This document shows, one piece after another, positions 16,429 through 25,486 of a stretch of DNA of 36,195 bases; within the stretch, counting starts at the first letter, position 1; each line of letters starts with the position of its first letter. The position numbers and the translations under genes are program-made. The DNA is from Candidatus Niyogibacteria bacterium RIFCSPLOWO2_12_FULL_41_13. GTDB taxonomy: Bacteria > Patescibacteriota > Minisyncoccia > 2-12-FULL-41-13. Under the pieces are notes generated by a model. The model had not been told where the DNA came from, did not search any database, and saw only the letters and a list, made by a program, of their open reading frames with translations. The stretch lies in contig MHMS01000004.1 in the NCBI GenBank assembly GCA_001821615.1, positions 1,401 to 37,595 of the forward strand, written 5' to 3'.

Positions 16429-19400
16429 TTATATAATCGTTACCGCCGCGATCCGATCCCCTTCTTCAATTCTCATCACTCTGACGCCTTGAGCGGTCCG
16501 CGAAAGCGTTGAAACGTCTTGCAAGGCGAATCGTATAACCAGTCCTTTTTTTGTAATGGCCAACACTTCTTCTTTTTCCGGTTCAATGAGCCTTAGACTT
16601 ACCAACGAGCCTGTTTTGGGCGTTATTTTAATCGTCTTGACGCCCACACCTCCTCTTTTCTGAAGGCGATACTGCTTTAGGGAAACCTGTTTTCCCAATC
16701 CTTTTTCGCTCAAAAGGAAAACCTTGATTTCCTTTTCCCGCTCTTTCGGGTCAAACGCGCCGGCTCCCACGATTTCGTCGCTACTCCTTAATTTCATCGC
16801 CCTGACTCCTGTCGCGCCTCTTCCCATCAGCCTAACTTCCGATTCTTTGAACCTGACGGACATTCCCTGTTTTGTGGCCAGAATCAATTCATTTCCTTTT
16901 TTAGCGCTCAAGGCAAACCTTAGACTGTCTCCTTTTAACAATTTAATGGCGATTAGCCCGGACTTTCTAACCTCCTCAAAATCGCTTGACTTTGCTTTCT
17001 TTATTATACCCTTCGCGGTAATGAGAATCAAAGACAAGTCTTGCGTCTCTTTTGATTTGGAAAGAGCGATAATCGCCGCCACTTTCTCGCCGGAAGAAAG
17101 CGAGAGAAAGTTAACAATCGGTTTTCCTTTGCCTGTTTTTTTTCCTTCAGGAATTTCGTGCATTTTCAGTTTGTAAACCTTTCCGGCGTTCGTAAAAAAC
17201 AAAAGGTCGTCGTGGCTTGAACCGGCGAGAATATGCTCAATAATGTCTTCTGATTTCAATTCAAGTCCGGACGAACCCCGGCCTCCGCGTTTTTGGGCGC
17301 GGTATTCTTCGGGCGAGACGCGTTTTGCGTAGCCGTCCTGGGTTAAAATCAAAATTGATTCTTCCTCCGGGATTAAATCTTCGGGAAGCATGGCTTTCGG
17401 GCTGTAATCCACTATCTTTGTTTTTCTTTCGTCGCCAAACTTGTTTCTTGCTTCAACGAGTTCTTTTTTGATGACTGCCAAAATTTTTTTCGCGTCTTTC
17501 AGAAGCTCTTTTAATTCTTTGATGAGTTTTAATTTTTCCTCAAACTCGTTCTGGATTTTTTTGCGCTCCAGTCCGGCAAGCGTTTGAAGTTGCATGGCTA
17601 AAATAGCGTCCGATTGGACCGGGGTCAATCTGAATTTTTTTATCAAATTTTCTTTCGCTTCTTCTCTTGATTCGGACTGCTTTATGGTTTTAATGACAGC
17701 GTCAATGTTATCCAGCGCTTTTTTAAGGCCTTCTAAAATATGGGCTCTTTCCTCGGCTTTTTTGAGTTCGTATCTTGTTCTTCGTTCAACCACTTCCCGG
17801 CGAAAAACGATGAAATGTTCCAAAATTTGCTTAAGCGAAAGGACCTGCGGCTGAATCCCTCCGACGAGCGCGAGCATGTTAAAATGAAAAGTTCGCTCTA
17901 AATCGGTGTGAGCGTAAAAATAATTCAAAACTTTCTGCGGCTGGGCGTCGCTTTTGAGCTCAATGACGACGCGCACGCCTTCTTTGCCCGATTCGTCGCG
18001 GATGTCCCGGATCCCTTCTATTTTTTTGTCTTTGACAAGCTCTGCCATTTTCTTAATCAAATCCGCCTTCGCCACCTGAAAAGGAATGGAGGAAACGACA
18101 ATTTGATAATGGTCTTTTTTTGTTTCGCTGATTTCCGCTTCGCCTCGGGTTAGCACTCCGCCCCGGCCGGTCAAATAAGCCCGGCTGATGTCTTCCTTGT
18201 TAAAAATCAATCCGCCGGTTGGAAAATCAGGGCCTTGAATGTATTTAAGCAAATCCTTTTCCGACGAATCAGGATGGTCAATAAGGCGCGCGAGAGCGTC
18301 AATCACCTCTCTTAAATTATGAGGCGGAATGTTCGTGGCCATTCCGACCGCGATTCCCAAAGAACCATTCAGCAGTAATTGGGGAATTCGGGCGGGCAAA
18401 ACCTTTGGCTCTTCCCGCGTTGAGTCGTAATTCGGCGCGAAGTCAACCGTGTCTTTGTCTATGTCTTCAAGCAAGGCCGAACTTAACGGAGCCAGTTTCG
18501 CCTCTGAATATCTTTGAGCCGCGGGAGGATCTCCGTCAATCGAATTATGCGCGAAGACGCCAGCCGCTAATGCAAAGTTGTGAGTTCGTTGAATAGTAAT
18601 ATCGTAAACATCCGCCCGTTCTTTAAGTCGGCGAACCAACACAACTTTATGATTTTTTTGAATCATTTCCCGAATAGATTCTGATTGCCCGAAGAAATAC
18701 TTTTTCAAACCGGTTTCCCATGTAATAGCGCAGCCATAAGGATATACTTCTTTTCTCGCTCGTTCATAATATTCTTTTGTTATCGGTTTTTTATGGTCAA
18801 AAAGCTGGCGGCAAATTTTGATAAATTTTACTAATCCAGTTTTGTTAGTAAAATGATTTTTGTTTCCCTTAATAATATTTTGACGCATTCGCTTTTCATA
18901 TACAGGATCTTGCCAGAGTCGTTTAAGCGTTGCGGTGGCTTGCTTGCTTAATTCAATTCTTCTTTCCGGATGCGCCGCGATGTAGGCCTTGTTAACTTCG
19001 CTTAAAAATTGCCGCATTCGTTCCCGATAATTATTGTTTTGCCAATTCTGTTTATTTCGTTTAGAAAGACGGACGGCATATTGCGCTCGATTTTCTGGTT
19101 TATCCCAAAATGCTCTTCTGCCTTCAGAAAGTTTTTTCCTATATTCAGCGTCGTTTTGATGTTTTTCGGACATTAATTCATAGTGCGTTTTCCAATGTTC
19201 TTTCCAGTGTAGACGCTGAATATTAGTAGGGTTGTTATTTAGTTTGTTGAAATCCAGATGATGACGTATTCTGCCGCGTTTACGGCTATAAACCATTTGG
19301 CTAAGATTATATTCATCGGCCAAATGATGCGCAAAGCTCCAGCAATTATTGCTCGGTTGATATATTTCTTCATAACCAATTAGGTTCTTATCAGCGCCAC

Positions 19401-20064
19401 TATATGGTCGAGTATAAATAGGCATAAGAGAATTTCCTGGTTTAAGAAATTGCGCTTCCTGATAAGCGCCATCGCGCAACATAAAAGGGTGATTGGGAGT
19501 GCAACGTATTTTTTCGTTATTGTCTAATGTTATTTCAACTAATTCGGCATTTTTTATTGTCAATCGGGGGTGTTGAATTTCTGCAATTTCAATTTCATTT
19601 TTCTCATTAATTGTAAAAGTAAAATTTCTCTTGCCTTCGCGGTATTCTTTAATAAGTTCTTCAAAAGAAAGATTGCGATTGTCGGCTAAGTGAATTTTAG
19701 TTTCTTTTGTAAAACAGCCGAAATTTCCTTGGCCTTCAACCAAGGGATGGCGAAACGACCAGTCTTGAGCCATTCTTACCATTGCTTCGTAAATCGGGGC
19801 GTCGCCGTGAGGATGATATTTCGCCATCACCTCGCCGACAACCGCGGCTGATTTTCTGAACCTTGCCCCCGGAGTCAAACCCATTTCGTTCATCGCGTGC
19901 AAAATCCGGCGCTGAACCGGCTTTAATCCGTCCCGCAAATCCGGCAAAGCCCGCGAAACTATTACGCTCATCGCGTAATCAAGATAAGATTCCTCCATCT
20001 CGGTTTTGATGTCTCTCAAAATAATTTTGCCGTTAAATTGTTTATTGTTTTTTTCTTCAGCCAT
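16429..20064 (-). CDS. gyrA: DNA gyrase subunit A with in-frame intein
   Basis: [48 protein letters not shown]-terminal beta-pinwheel repeats; GQGNFG interrupted before [12 protein letters not shown]. Confidence 0.97.
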   Translation of the reverse strand: MAEEKNNKQFNGKIILRDIKTEMEESYLDYAMSVIVSRALPDLRDGLKPVQRRILHAMNEMGLTPGARFRKSAAVVGEVMAKYHPHGDAPIYEAMVRMAQDWSFRHPLVEGQGNFGCFTKETKIHLADNRNLSFEELIKEYREGKRNFTFTINEKNEIEIAEIQHPRLTIKNAELVEITLDNNEKIRCTPNHPFMLRDGAYQEAQFLKPGNSLMPIYTRPYSGADKNLIGYEEIYQPSNNCWSFAHHLADEYNLSQMVYSRKRGRIRHHLDFNKLNNNPTNIQRLHWKEHWKTHYELMSEKHQNDAEYRKKLSEGRRAFWDKPENRAQYAVRLSKRNKQNWQNNNYRERMRQFLSEVNKAYIAAHPERRIELSKQATATLKRLWQDPVYEKRMRQNIIKGNKNHFTNKTGLVKFIKICRQLFDHKKPITKEYYERARKEVYPYGCAITWETGLKKYFFGQSESIREMIQKNHKVVLVRRLKERADVYDITIQRTHNFALAAGVFAHNSIDGDPPAAQRYSEAKLAPLSSALLEDIDKDTVDFAPNYDSTREEPKVLPARIPQLLLNGSLGIAVGMATNIPPHNLREVIDALARLIDHPDSSEKDLLKYIQGPDFPTGGLIFNKEDISRAYLTGRGGVLTRGEAEISETKKDHYQIVVSSIPFQVAKADLIKKMAELVKDKKIEGIRDIRDESGKEGVRVVIELKSDAQPQKVLNYFYAHTDLERTFHFNMLALVGGIQPQVLSLKQILEHFIVFRREVVERRTRYELKKAEERAHILEGLKKALDNIDAVIKTIKQSESREEAKENLIKKFRLTPVQSDAILAMQLQTLAGLERKKIQNEFEEKLKLIKELKELLKDAKKILAVIKKELVEARNKFGDERKTKIVDYSPKAMLPEDLIPEEESILILTQDGYAKRVSPEEYRAQKRGGRGSSGLELKSEDIIEHILAGSSHDDLLFFTNAGKVYKLKMHEIPEGKKTGKGKPIVNFLSLSSGEKVAAIIALSKSKETQDLSLILITAKGIIKKAKSSDFEEVRKSGLIAIKLLKGDSLRFALSAKKGNELILATKQGMSVRFKESEVRLMGRGATGVRAMKLRSSDEIVGAGAFDPKEREKEIKVFLLSEKGLGKQVSLKQYRLQKRGGVGVKTIKITPKTGSLVSLRLIEPEKEEVLAITKKGLVIRFALQDVSTLSRTAQGVRVMRIEEGDRIAAVTII
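18544..19716 (-). other. Intein (391 aa) within GyrA, with HNH-type homing endonuclase region
   Basis: Starts [21 protein letters not shown] after GQGNFG; TPNHPFM block B; ends [22 protein letters not shown] followed by Ser; HNH-like [18 protein letters not shown] plus NUMOD3-like repeats. Confidence 0.95.
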
Positions 20065-20077
20065 AAAAATCCAAAAT

Positions 20078-20716
20078 TCAAATCTGCGGTTTTAAAACTC
20101 TCAATTCAAATCCTTGTTTTTCTTTTAACTCTTTGCTTTTAATTGCGATTTTTTCTTCTTCTTGAATTTTTCCCTTGTTGAATTCTTTCAAAAATTCTTC
20201 AAAATGCGCCCGGTGTTTTTTCGTAAGATGCCAGTGCGCCGGAATAACGAGCTTTGGTTCAAGTTCGCTGATTATTTTGAGCGCCTTTTCAGCCGGAGAA
20301 AATTCCGGGTCTATCGGCAAAAAAAGAATATCAATCAACCCGATTTTTTCCCTTAAATCAGGGCTTATCTCACCCTCGCCGAAATCCCCAAAATGACAAA
20401 GCTTGATATCTTCCAATTCAACCAAATAAACGGTGTTTAATCCATTTTTCTTTCCTTTTGAAGAATCGTGAAAAGTTTCCATACCTTTCGCGAAAACTCC
20501 TTTAAATTCATATTCTCCGGGTCCTTCAATAACAAAACTCTCCTTGCTGAAATTTTCTTTGCCGTTGTGATTCGCGTGCTCGTGGCTTATGAACGCGATA
20601 TCGGCGTTAAATCTCGGCGGCTTGAATTCCGATTCTTTTGAAGGCGGGTCAAAAACAAGGGTCAAATCTTTTGATTGGATTTTAAAACAAGAAACACCGT
20701 GATAGGTGATAAGCAT
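20078..20716 (-). CDS. Metallo-beta-lactamase fold hydrolase (UPF0173-like)
   Basis: [48 protein letters not shown]. Confidence 0.82.
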   Translation of the reverse strand: MLITYHGVSCFKIQSKDLTLVFDPPSKESEFKPPRFNADIAFISHEHANHNGKENFSKESFVIEGPGEYEFKGVFAKGMETFHDSSKGKKNGLNTVYLVELEDIKLCHFGDFGEGEISPDLREKIGLIDILFLPIDPEFSPAEKALKIISELEPKLVIPAHWHLTKKHRAHFEEFLKEFNKGKIQEEEKIAIKSKELKEKQGFELRVLKPQI

Positions 20717-20717
20717 A

Positions 20718-20859
20718 CCCAGTAAGACTAAATCGAATATTTCTTGCTAAATCCGCAAGTGAATATCCGACTATTATTACGCTTAATTTTAATTTTGTAA
20801 TAAAACATGTTTATATCACGCAAGAAACTGGATTTAGCATTCGATTTTGTCTTACTGGG
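20718..20859. mobile_element. MITE-like element copy 2 (142 bp), TSD CATA
   Basis: Near-identical to copy 1; CATA on both sides; abuts the start codon of the 20716 gene. Confidence 0.88.
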
Positions 20860-20909
20860 CATAATAAGAAAAATATAACATATTTTTCTTGAAATTTCTA
20901 ATTTCTAAA

Positions 20910-20986
20910 CTATCCTCTCGCCGCCACCGCGCCGATGACAATTTTCGCTCCGGCTTTTTTGAGCGCAACCGCCCGCAAAACGTTGG
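20910..20986 (-). pseudogene. comF 3'-end remnant/duplicate (…ALKKAGAKIVIGAVAARG*)
   Basis: Reverse strand encodes the identical last 18 residues of ComF with synonymous differences and TAG instead of TAA. Confidence 0.85.
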
Positions 20987-20989
20987 AAA

Positions 20990-21030
20990 TAAAAAGCCAG
21001 AAAACCTAAAATTCAGATCTTCTGGCTTAA
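20990..21030 (-). terminator. Rho-independent terminator of the 21034-21585 gene
   Basis: Reverse strand AGCCAGAA...TTCTGGCT followed by TTTTATT. Confidence 0.8.
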
Positions 21031-21033
21031 ATA

Positions 21034-21585
21034 CTACTTATTATTGTCTATAATAGACCTTGCCTCTTGAAGAACTTTTTGTTTGTCTGCCTCAAGTTCT
21101 TTTTCAGCCGCATCAATAAATGCTTTTGCGGCAACAAAAAGCATTGCCCTTCCAAAACCAGCCACAATCTTAGAACCTAGATCTAGAGTGCTCTCTTCAA
21201 AAAGTTTTAACCATTCATCTCTTACCTCGCCTTCAGTCGTTTTTATCAAGTATTCTCTGAGCCCTCCTTCATTGTTCTTTTCTAAAAAATCGAGAGCTGC
21301 TTCAAAATTAGTCCGCGAAACTTTGGGGAATTTTTTGCCATTACCCCGGTACAAAACCCCTAATAAAATAACCGAACTTCGGAAAAAACAACCTAAGGCT
21401 TTCTTAAATTCTTCGCTTTCTTCCGGTCCTGACAGATCAGCGGTGCCTTGCATCCAACCACCCAAAGTATTGTAGAAATCAGGAGCGCTCTCCAATGCTT
21501 TTAAAAACTCATCTATTAAATCCGAGCGATTACCCATAACTGCAAGTAGTGTGTATCGAAGATTTTCGCGATTTATCCTTATCAT
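21034..21585 (-). CDS. Hypothetical helical protein (183 aa) inserted at the comF 3' end
   Basis: RBS AAGGAGGAAGA, own promoter and terminator; no family recognised. Confidence 0.75.
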   Translation of the reverse strand: MIRINRENLRYTLLAVMGNRSDLIDEFLKALESAPDFYNTLGGWMQGTADLSGPEESEEFKKALGCFFRSSVILLGVLYRGNGKKFPKVSRTNFEAALDFLEKNNEGGLREYLIKTTEGEVRDEWLKLFEESTLDLGSKIVAGFGRAMLFVAAKAFIDAAEKELEADKQKVLQEARSIIDNNK

Positions 21586-21657
21586 TCTTCCTCCTTCCTT
21601 TCTCTTGGAAATGGAAAAATCAGACTTTTAAATAAAGATTCACTTTTATCTATTTTT

Positions 21658-21686
21658 ATTCTATAGCAATTTGACAAGGAAGTCAA
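21658..21686 (-). promoter_or_regulatory. Sigma70-like promoter of the 21585 gene
   Basis: Reverse strand TTGACT (21686-21681), 17-nt spacer, TAGAAT (21663-21658). Confidence 0.65.
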
Positions 21687-21706
21687 CAGCAAAATAAGCA
21701 ATCAAA

Positions 21707-22405
21707 TTACCCTCTCGCCGCCACCGCTCCGATGACAATTTTCGCTCCGGCTTTTTTAAGCGCGCTCGCCGCCTCGCTCATCGTCGCGCCGGTTGTCAAA
21801 ACATCGTCAATCAAAACAATTCTCGCTTCTTTTAAAACAGGGTCGGGAGCTACTTCAAAAGAGCCTCTGATGTTTTCAAATCTTTGTTTTCTGGAACTCG
21901 TTCTCGCCTGGGGCGGCGTGTCTTTGATTTTTTTTAAAAGGCCGGTTTTGAGCGCAACTCCCAATTTTTCCGCGGTTGCCTCTGCCAGCAATTCCGCCTG
22001 ATTAAAACCCCTTGAGCGCTCTCTTGCGGGATGCAAGGGTATGGGAGAAAAAATTATTCCTGATTTCCAATCCGGAATCTCGCTCTTGATTCTTTCAGCC
22101 AAAATTCCGGACAAATCAAAAGCCACCTCTTTGATTCCGTTATATTTTAAAAATTTAATCGCCTTAAACAACGACTTGTTTTTACTGCTTCCGATGGCGA
22201 TTAGACCGTCCAAACCGCCGCTACAAAGACCTTGAAGGCTTTGACGCGGAGGTAAGTCCAATTCAAGATTTTTCAAACAGGAACGGCAAAAATACGCCCC
22301 GTTTTTTCCGCAAGAAAAGCAATTTTTGGGATAAACAAGATTTAAAATCGCAGAAATTGTCCTTTTGACTATATCCACAGTTGATAGGTATGCCCAGTAA
22401 GACAA
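21707..22405 (-). CDS. comF: ComF family phosphoribosyltransferase-like protein
   Basis: CFSCGKNGAYFCRSCL zinc motif; PIPLHPARERSRGFNQAELLA; VLIDDVLTTGATMSEAASALKKAGA. First codons (MSYWAY) fall in a MITE end; a GTG start near VDIVKR is an alternative. Confidence 0.93.
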   Translation of the reverse strand: MSYWAYLSTVDIVKRTISAILNLVYPKNCFSCGKNGAYFCRSCLKNLELDLPPRQSLQGLCSGGLDGLIAIGSSKNKSLFKAIKFLKYNGIKEVAFDLSGILAERIKSEIPDWKSGIIFSPIPLHPARERSRGFNQAELLAEATAEKLGVALKTGLLKKIKDTPPQARTSSRKQRFENIRGSFEVAPDPVLKEARIVLIDDVLTTGATMSEAASALKKAGAKIVIGAVAARG

Positions 22406-22531
22406 AATCGAATGCTAAATCTATTTTCTTGCCGAGCATAAATATGTATTATTACCAAATTATATTTAAGCGTAATGGTCGGATGCTTATTTTGGGATTT
22501 AGCAAGAAATATTCGATTTAGTCTTACTGGG
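22393..22531. mobile_element. MITE-like element copy 3 (139 bp, inverted relative to copies 1-2), TSD TATG
   Basis: CCCAGTAAGACAAAATCGAAT ... ATTCGATTTAGTCTTACTGGG; TATG on both sides. Confidence 0.88.
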
Positions 22532-22535
22532 TATG

Positions 22536-22672
22536 CCCAGTAAGACAATATCAAAGGTTCACCCCGCCGTCTCTACAAACATATTATGAACAATCAGCTT
22601 TATTTAAGCCATTATTCATTAACAAGCCCTATTGCGGATGAACGCAGGCAGATTTGATATTGTCTTACTGGG
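22536..22672. mobile_element. MITE-like element copy 4 (137 bp, second subfamily), TSD TATG
   Basis: 20-bp perfect TIRs CCCAGTAAGACAATATCAAA / TTTGATATTGTCTTACTGGG; unrelated interior; TATG both sides. Confidence 0.86.
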
Positions 22673-22712
22673 TATGCTATAATAAATCTTAGATATATTT
22701 TATAATAAATGA

Positions 22713-23849
22713 ATGGCTGATATTTCTTTTTTTGAAAATTTGGCTTTGAAAAGCAAATTGGGGTTTTTGAGGGGCGAAAGCCAAAGGATTATAGGGCTTG
22801 ACATCGGAAGCGCCTCTGTAAAATTGGTTCAATTGAAAAAAGAAAAAGAAAGAGGGATTTTGGAAACCTACGGCGAATTAAGCATAGGCCCCTATCTCAA
22901 AAAAGAAACCGGGCAGATAGTTTCCTTAACGGAAGACGAATTAGTTCTGATAATTAAGGACCTTTTAAAAGAATCCGGCGCCAAAACCAACGAAATAATC
23001 GTTTCCGTTCCTCTTAAATCAAGTTTTATCACCACGATTGATTTTCCCTTAATGTCGGACGCCGAATTAAAAGAAGCCGTGTCGTTTGAAGCAAGGCGGC
23101 ATATCCCTATTTCTTTAAGCGAAGTGGAAATTGACTGGTGGGCGATGCCCAAGGCCCTTGAAACAAAAAAAAGAGTGGAAGAAGAGGGACTTTTTGAAAA
23201 AAAAGAAAAAGTAAAAGTTCTTCTGGTCGCAATTCACAAAGAAGTCATTGAAAGATTCAGGGCTATCGCTTCAAAAGCCGGGCTTCACATTAAAGGTTTT
23301 GAAATTGAAGTTTTCAGTCTGGCTCGCGCGTCAATTATGCAGGAATTAAGCCCGATTCTTTTGATTGACTTCGGCGCTTCTTCAACGAAAATGGCGATAG
23401 TAGATTATGGAGTAATCCGCGAAACTCTTCAATTTCAAAGAGGTTCGCAAGAAATAACGCTCGCCCTTTCCCATTCTTTAAATATAGATTTTCCGAGAGC
23501 GGAAAAAATCAAAAAAGAAGTGGGGCTGTCTTTAAAACCGGAACATCAAGAAACGGCAAGTGTCATCAGACCCATTTTAGACCACATCCTTGCCGAAGCC
23601 GAAAGAATAATAATTGATTACCGAAGGCGGGAAGAAAGATCAATCAGCCATATCGCGCTCTCGGGAGGAGGCGCGTCGTTAAAAGGACTTGCCGACCTTG
23701 TCATCAACAATCTGGGCATTGAAGCAAGACTGGCAAATCCTTTTAAAAAAACAGCTTATCCTTTGTTCCTGGAACCGGTTTTAAAAGATATTGGCCCCAG
23801 TTTAGCGATTGCCACGGGATTGGCTTTAAGAGGACTTAAAGAAGAGTAA
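22713..23849 (+). CDS. pilM: Type IV pilus assembly protein PilM
   Basis: IIGLDIGSASVKLVQLKK; FEARRHIPIS; LLIDFGASSTKMAIV; IALSGGGASLKGL. Confidence 0.94.
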   Translation: MADISFFENLALKSKLGFLRGESQRIIGLDIGSASVKLVQLKKEKERGILETYGELSIGPYLKKETGQIVSLTEDELVLIIKDLLKESGAKTNEIIVSVPLKSSFITTIDFPLMSDAELKEAVSFEARRHIPISLSEVEIDWWAMPKALETKKRVEEEGLFEKKEKVKVLLVAIHKEVIERFRAIASKAGLHIKGFEIEVFSLARASIMQELSPILLIDFGASSTKMAIVDYGVIRETLQFQRGSQEITLALSHSLNIDFPRAEKIKKEVGLSLKPEHQETASVIRPILDHILAEAERIIIDYRRREERSISHIALSGGGASLKGLADLVINNLGIEARLANPFKKTAYPLFLEPVLKDIGPSLAIATGLALRGLKEE

Positions 23850-23944
23850 GGTAAAAATGACCAATAACCAAAATTTAGACATTAGACATTTAGGAATTAG
23901 ACATTGATTAGAAATTAGACATTAGAAATTAAGAATTTATAGAT

Positions 23945-24490
23945 ATGGCCGGTTTATCATTCATTCCAAAAAAAGAACCGCAGTTTGAACAGCGCTCCGA
24001 GCAAAAATTCGGATTACTTGGCTCTTTCGCTCTTGTTGTTTTTTTAGTTTCGCTTTTAATTCTCGCCGCGCTCTACTTTTACGAACGAGGCCTTAAAACG
24101 AACGCAAGCAAGATGACGCGGGAGATAGAAAAGCAAAAAGAAGAATTTGACCCTGCTCTCGTCAATGAATTAATCTCTGTTTCAAAAAATATTGAGGCGG
24201 CGAAAGCCATCGTCGGGGAACACCGAGTCGTCTCTCCGATTTTCACCCTTCTTGAAGAAAACACGCTTCCTCAAGTATATTTTCAAAAATTCAGCAAAAA
24301 TAAAAATTCGGTCTCGCTTGAAGGAGAAACTCAAAATTATCTGGAAATCGTAAAACAAGTCCTGATTTTCAAAACCAATCCTTTGGTTCAAGAAATCGCG
24401 TTCAGCAAACTGGCTAAGGGAGGCAAAGACAAAATCAGCTTTGCCTTGGAAATCATATTAAAACCGGAAATTTTGTCTCTTAAACCATGA
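23945..24490 (+). CDS. pilN: PilN-like pilus assembly protein
   Basis: Position after pilM, single N-terminal TM with periplasmic helical region. Confidence 0.7.
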   Translation: MAGLSFIPKKEPQFEQRSEQKFGLLGSFALVVFLVSLLILAALYFYERGLKTNASKMTREIEKQKEEFDPALVNELISVSKNIEAAKAIVGEHRVVSPIFTLLEENTLPQVYFQKFSKNKNSVSLEGETQNYLEIVKQVLIFKTNPLVQEIAFSKLAKGGKDKISFALEIILKPEILSLKP

Positions 24491-25035
24491 CAAAAAATAT
24501 TATCGTTGTTTTTTTAATGCTGGCGGCGTTTTTTATATTCTGGTCGGGTTCAAGGCCGCTGTATGAAAAAATCAGAGTTGTTAAAAACGAGGAAACAGAC
24601 TTAAAGAATTTCCTTCAAAAAATCCAGGAAATAAGGGTTTTAAGAGACGACCTTCTTACAAGCTATAACGCGATTTCAAACGAAGATTTAAAACGGCTCA
24701 AAAAAATCATCCCTTTTTCTCCGGAAAAAGAAATTTTAATCGCCCAATTTGAAAATCTCGCAACCAGCCAAAATCTCAACCTTAAAAGCGTTGAAATCGC
24801 CGAACCGGCAAAAAATAAAAACGCGGAGGAACAGCAAAACAAATTAAAAACTTACGAATCCGTCAATGTATCGCTGGTTTTAAACGGCGGCTATAAAGAT
24901 TTTCTGAATTTTATCAAAGCCCTTGAAGAAAATTTGAGGATTATTGATTTTGAAACGATTAATTTCGGAGCGGGCGACAAAAATATTTACGATTTTTCAA
25001 TAAAGGCGGAAACTTATTTCCTGAAAAAACAATAA
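24487..25035 (+). CDS. pilO: PilO-like pilus assembly protein
   Basis: Position, N-terminal TM, YKDFLNFIKALEENLRIIDFETINF. Confidence 0.72.
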   Translation: MTKNIIVVFLMLAAFFIFWSGSRPLYEKIRVVKNEETDLKNFLQKIQEIRVLRDDLLTSYNAISNEDLKRLKKIIPFSPEKEILIAQFENLATSQNLNLKSVEIAEPAKNKNAEEQQNKLKTYESVNVSLVLNGGYKDFLNFIKALEENLRIIDFETINFGAGDKNIYDFSIKAETYFLKKQ

Positions 25036-25036
25036 A

Positions 25037-25345
25037 ATGAAAAAGGAAAATATTTTAATCATTGTTTTGGTTGGAGCGATTTTAATCACCACTTTTGTTT
25101 GGTTTCGTTATTTCCAAAACCAAAGCAAACCGGCAATAATTGCCACAATGCAAAACGAAGAGGAGAATAAAGCGATTTTTCCGGCCGGCAAAGAATTTAT
25201 CGCGCTTCTGAAAACGCTGGAAACAATCAAACTGGACGCCGATTTTTTAAACGACCCGATTTATAAAAAATTGCGCGATTTGACGCCGGAAATTATTCTT
25301 CCGGAAACAAAAGGAAGAAATAATCCGTTTGCTCCGTACCAATAA
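25037..25345 (+). CDS. Small membrane-anchored pilus operon protein (PilP-like position)
   Basis: N-terminal TM; C-terminal GRNNPFAPY. Confidence 0.55.
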   Translation: MKKENILIIVLVGAILITTFVWFRYFQNQSKPAIIATMQNEEENKAIFPAGKEFIALLKTLETIKLDADFLNDPIYKKLRDLTPEIILPETKGRNNPFAPYQ

Positions 25346-25486
25346 ATTTCTAATTCCTAATTTCTAATGTCTAATAAAATCCCAAATTTAAAAATAACCA
25401 ATGACCAGAAACTAAATATTTAGACATTTGAAGCATTGGGTATTGATTAGAAATTAGATTAATTAGAAATTAGAAATTTTGACTAC

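Noticed and set aside
16724-18596. Several plus-strand ORFs within gyrA
   Set aside because: Antisense shadows of a clearly coding gyrA frame.
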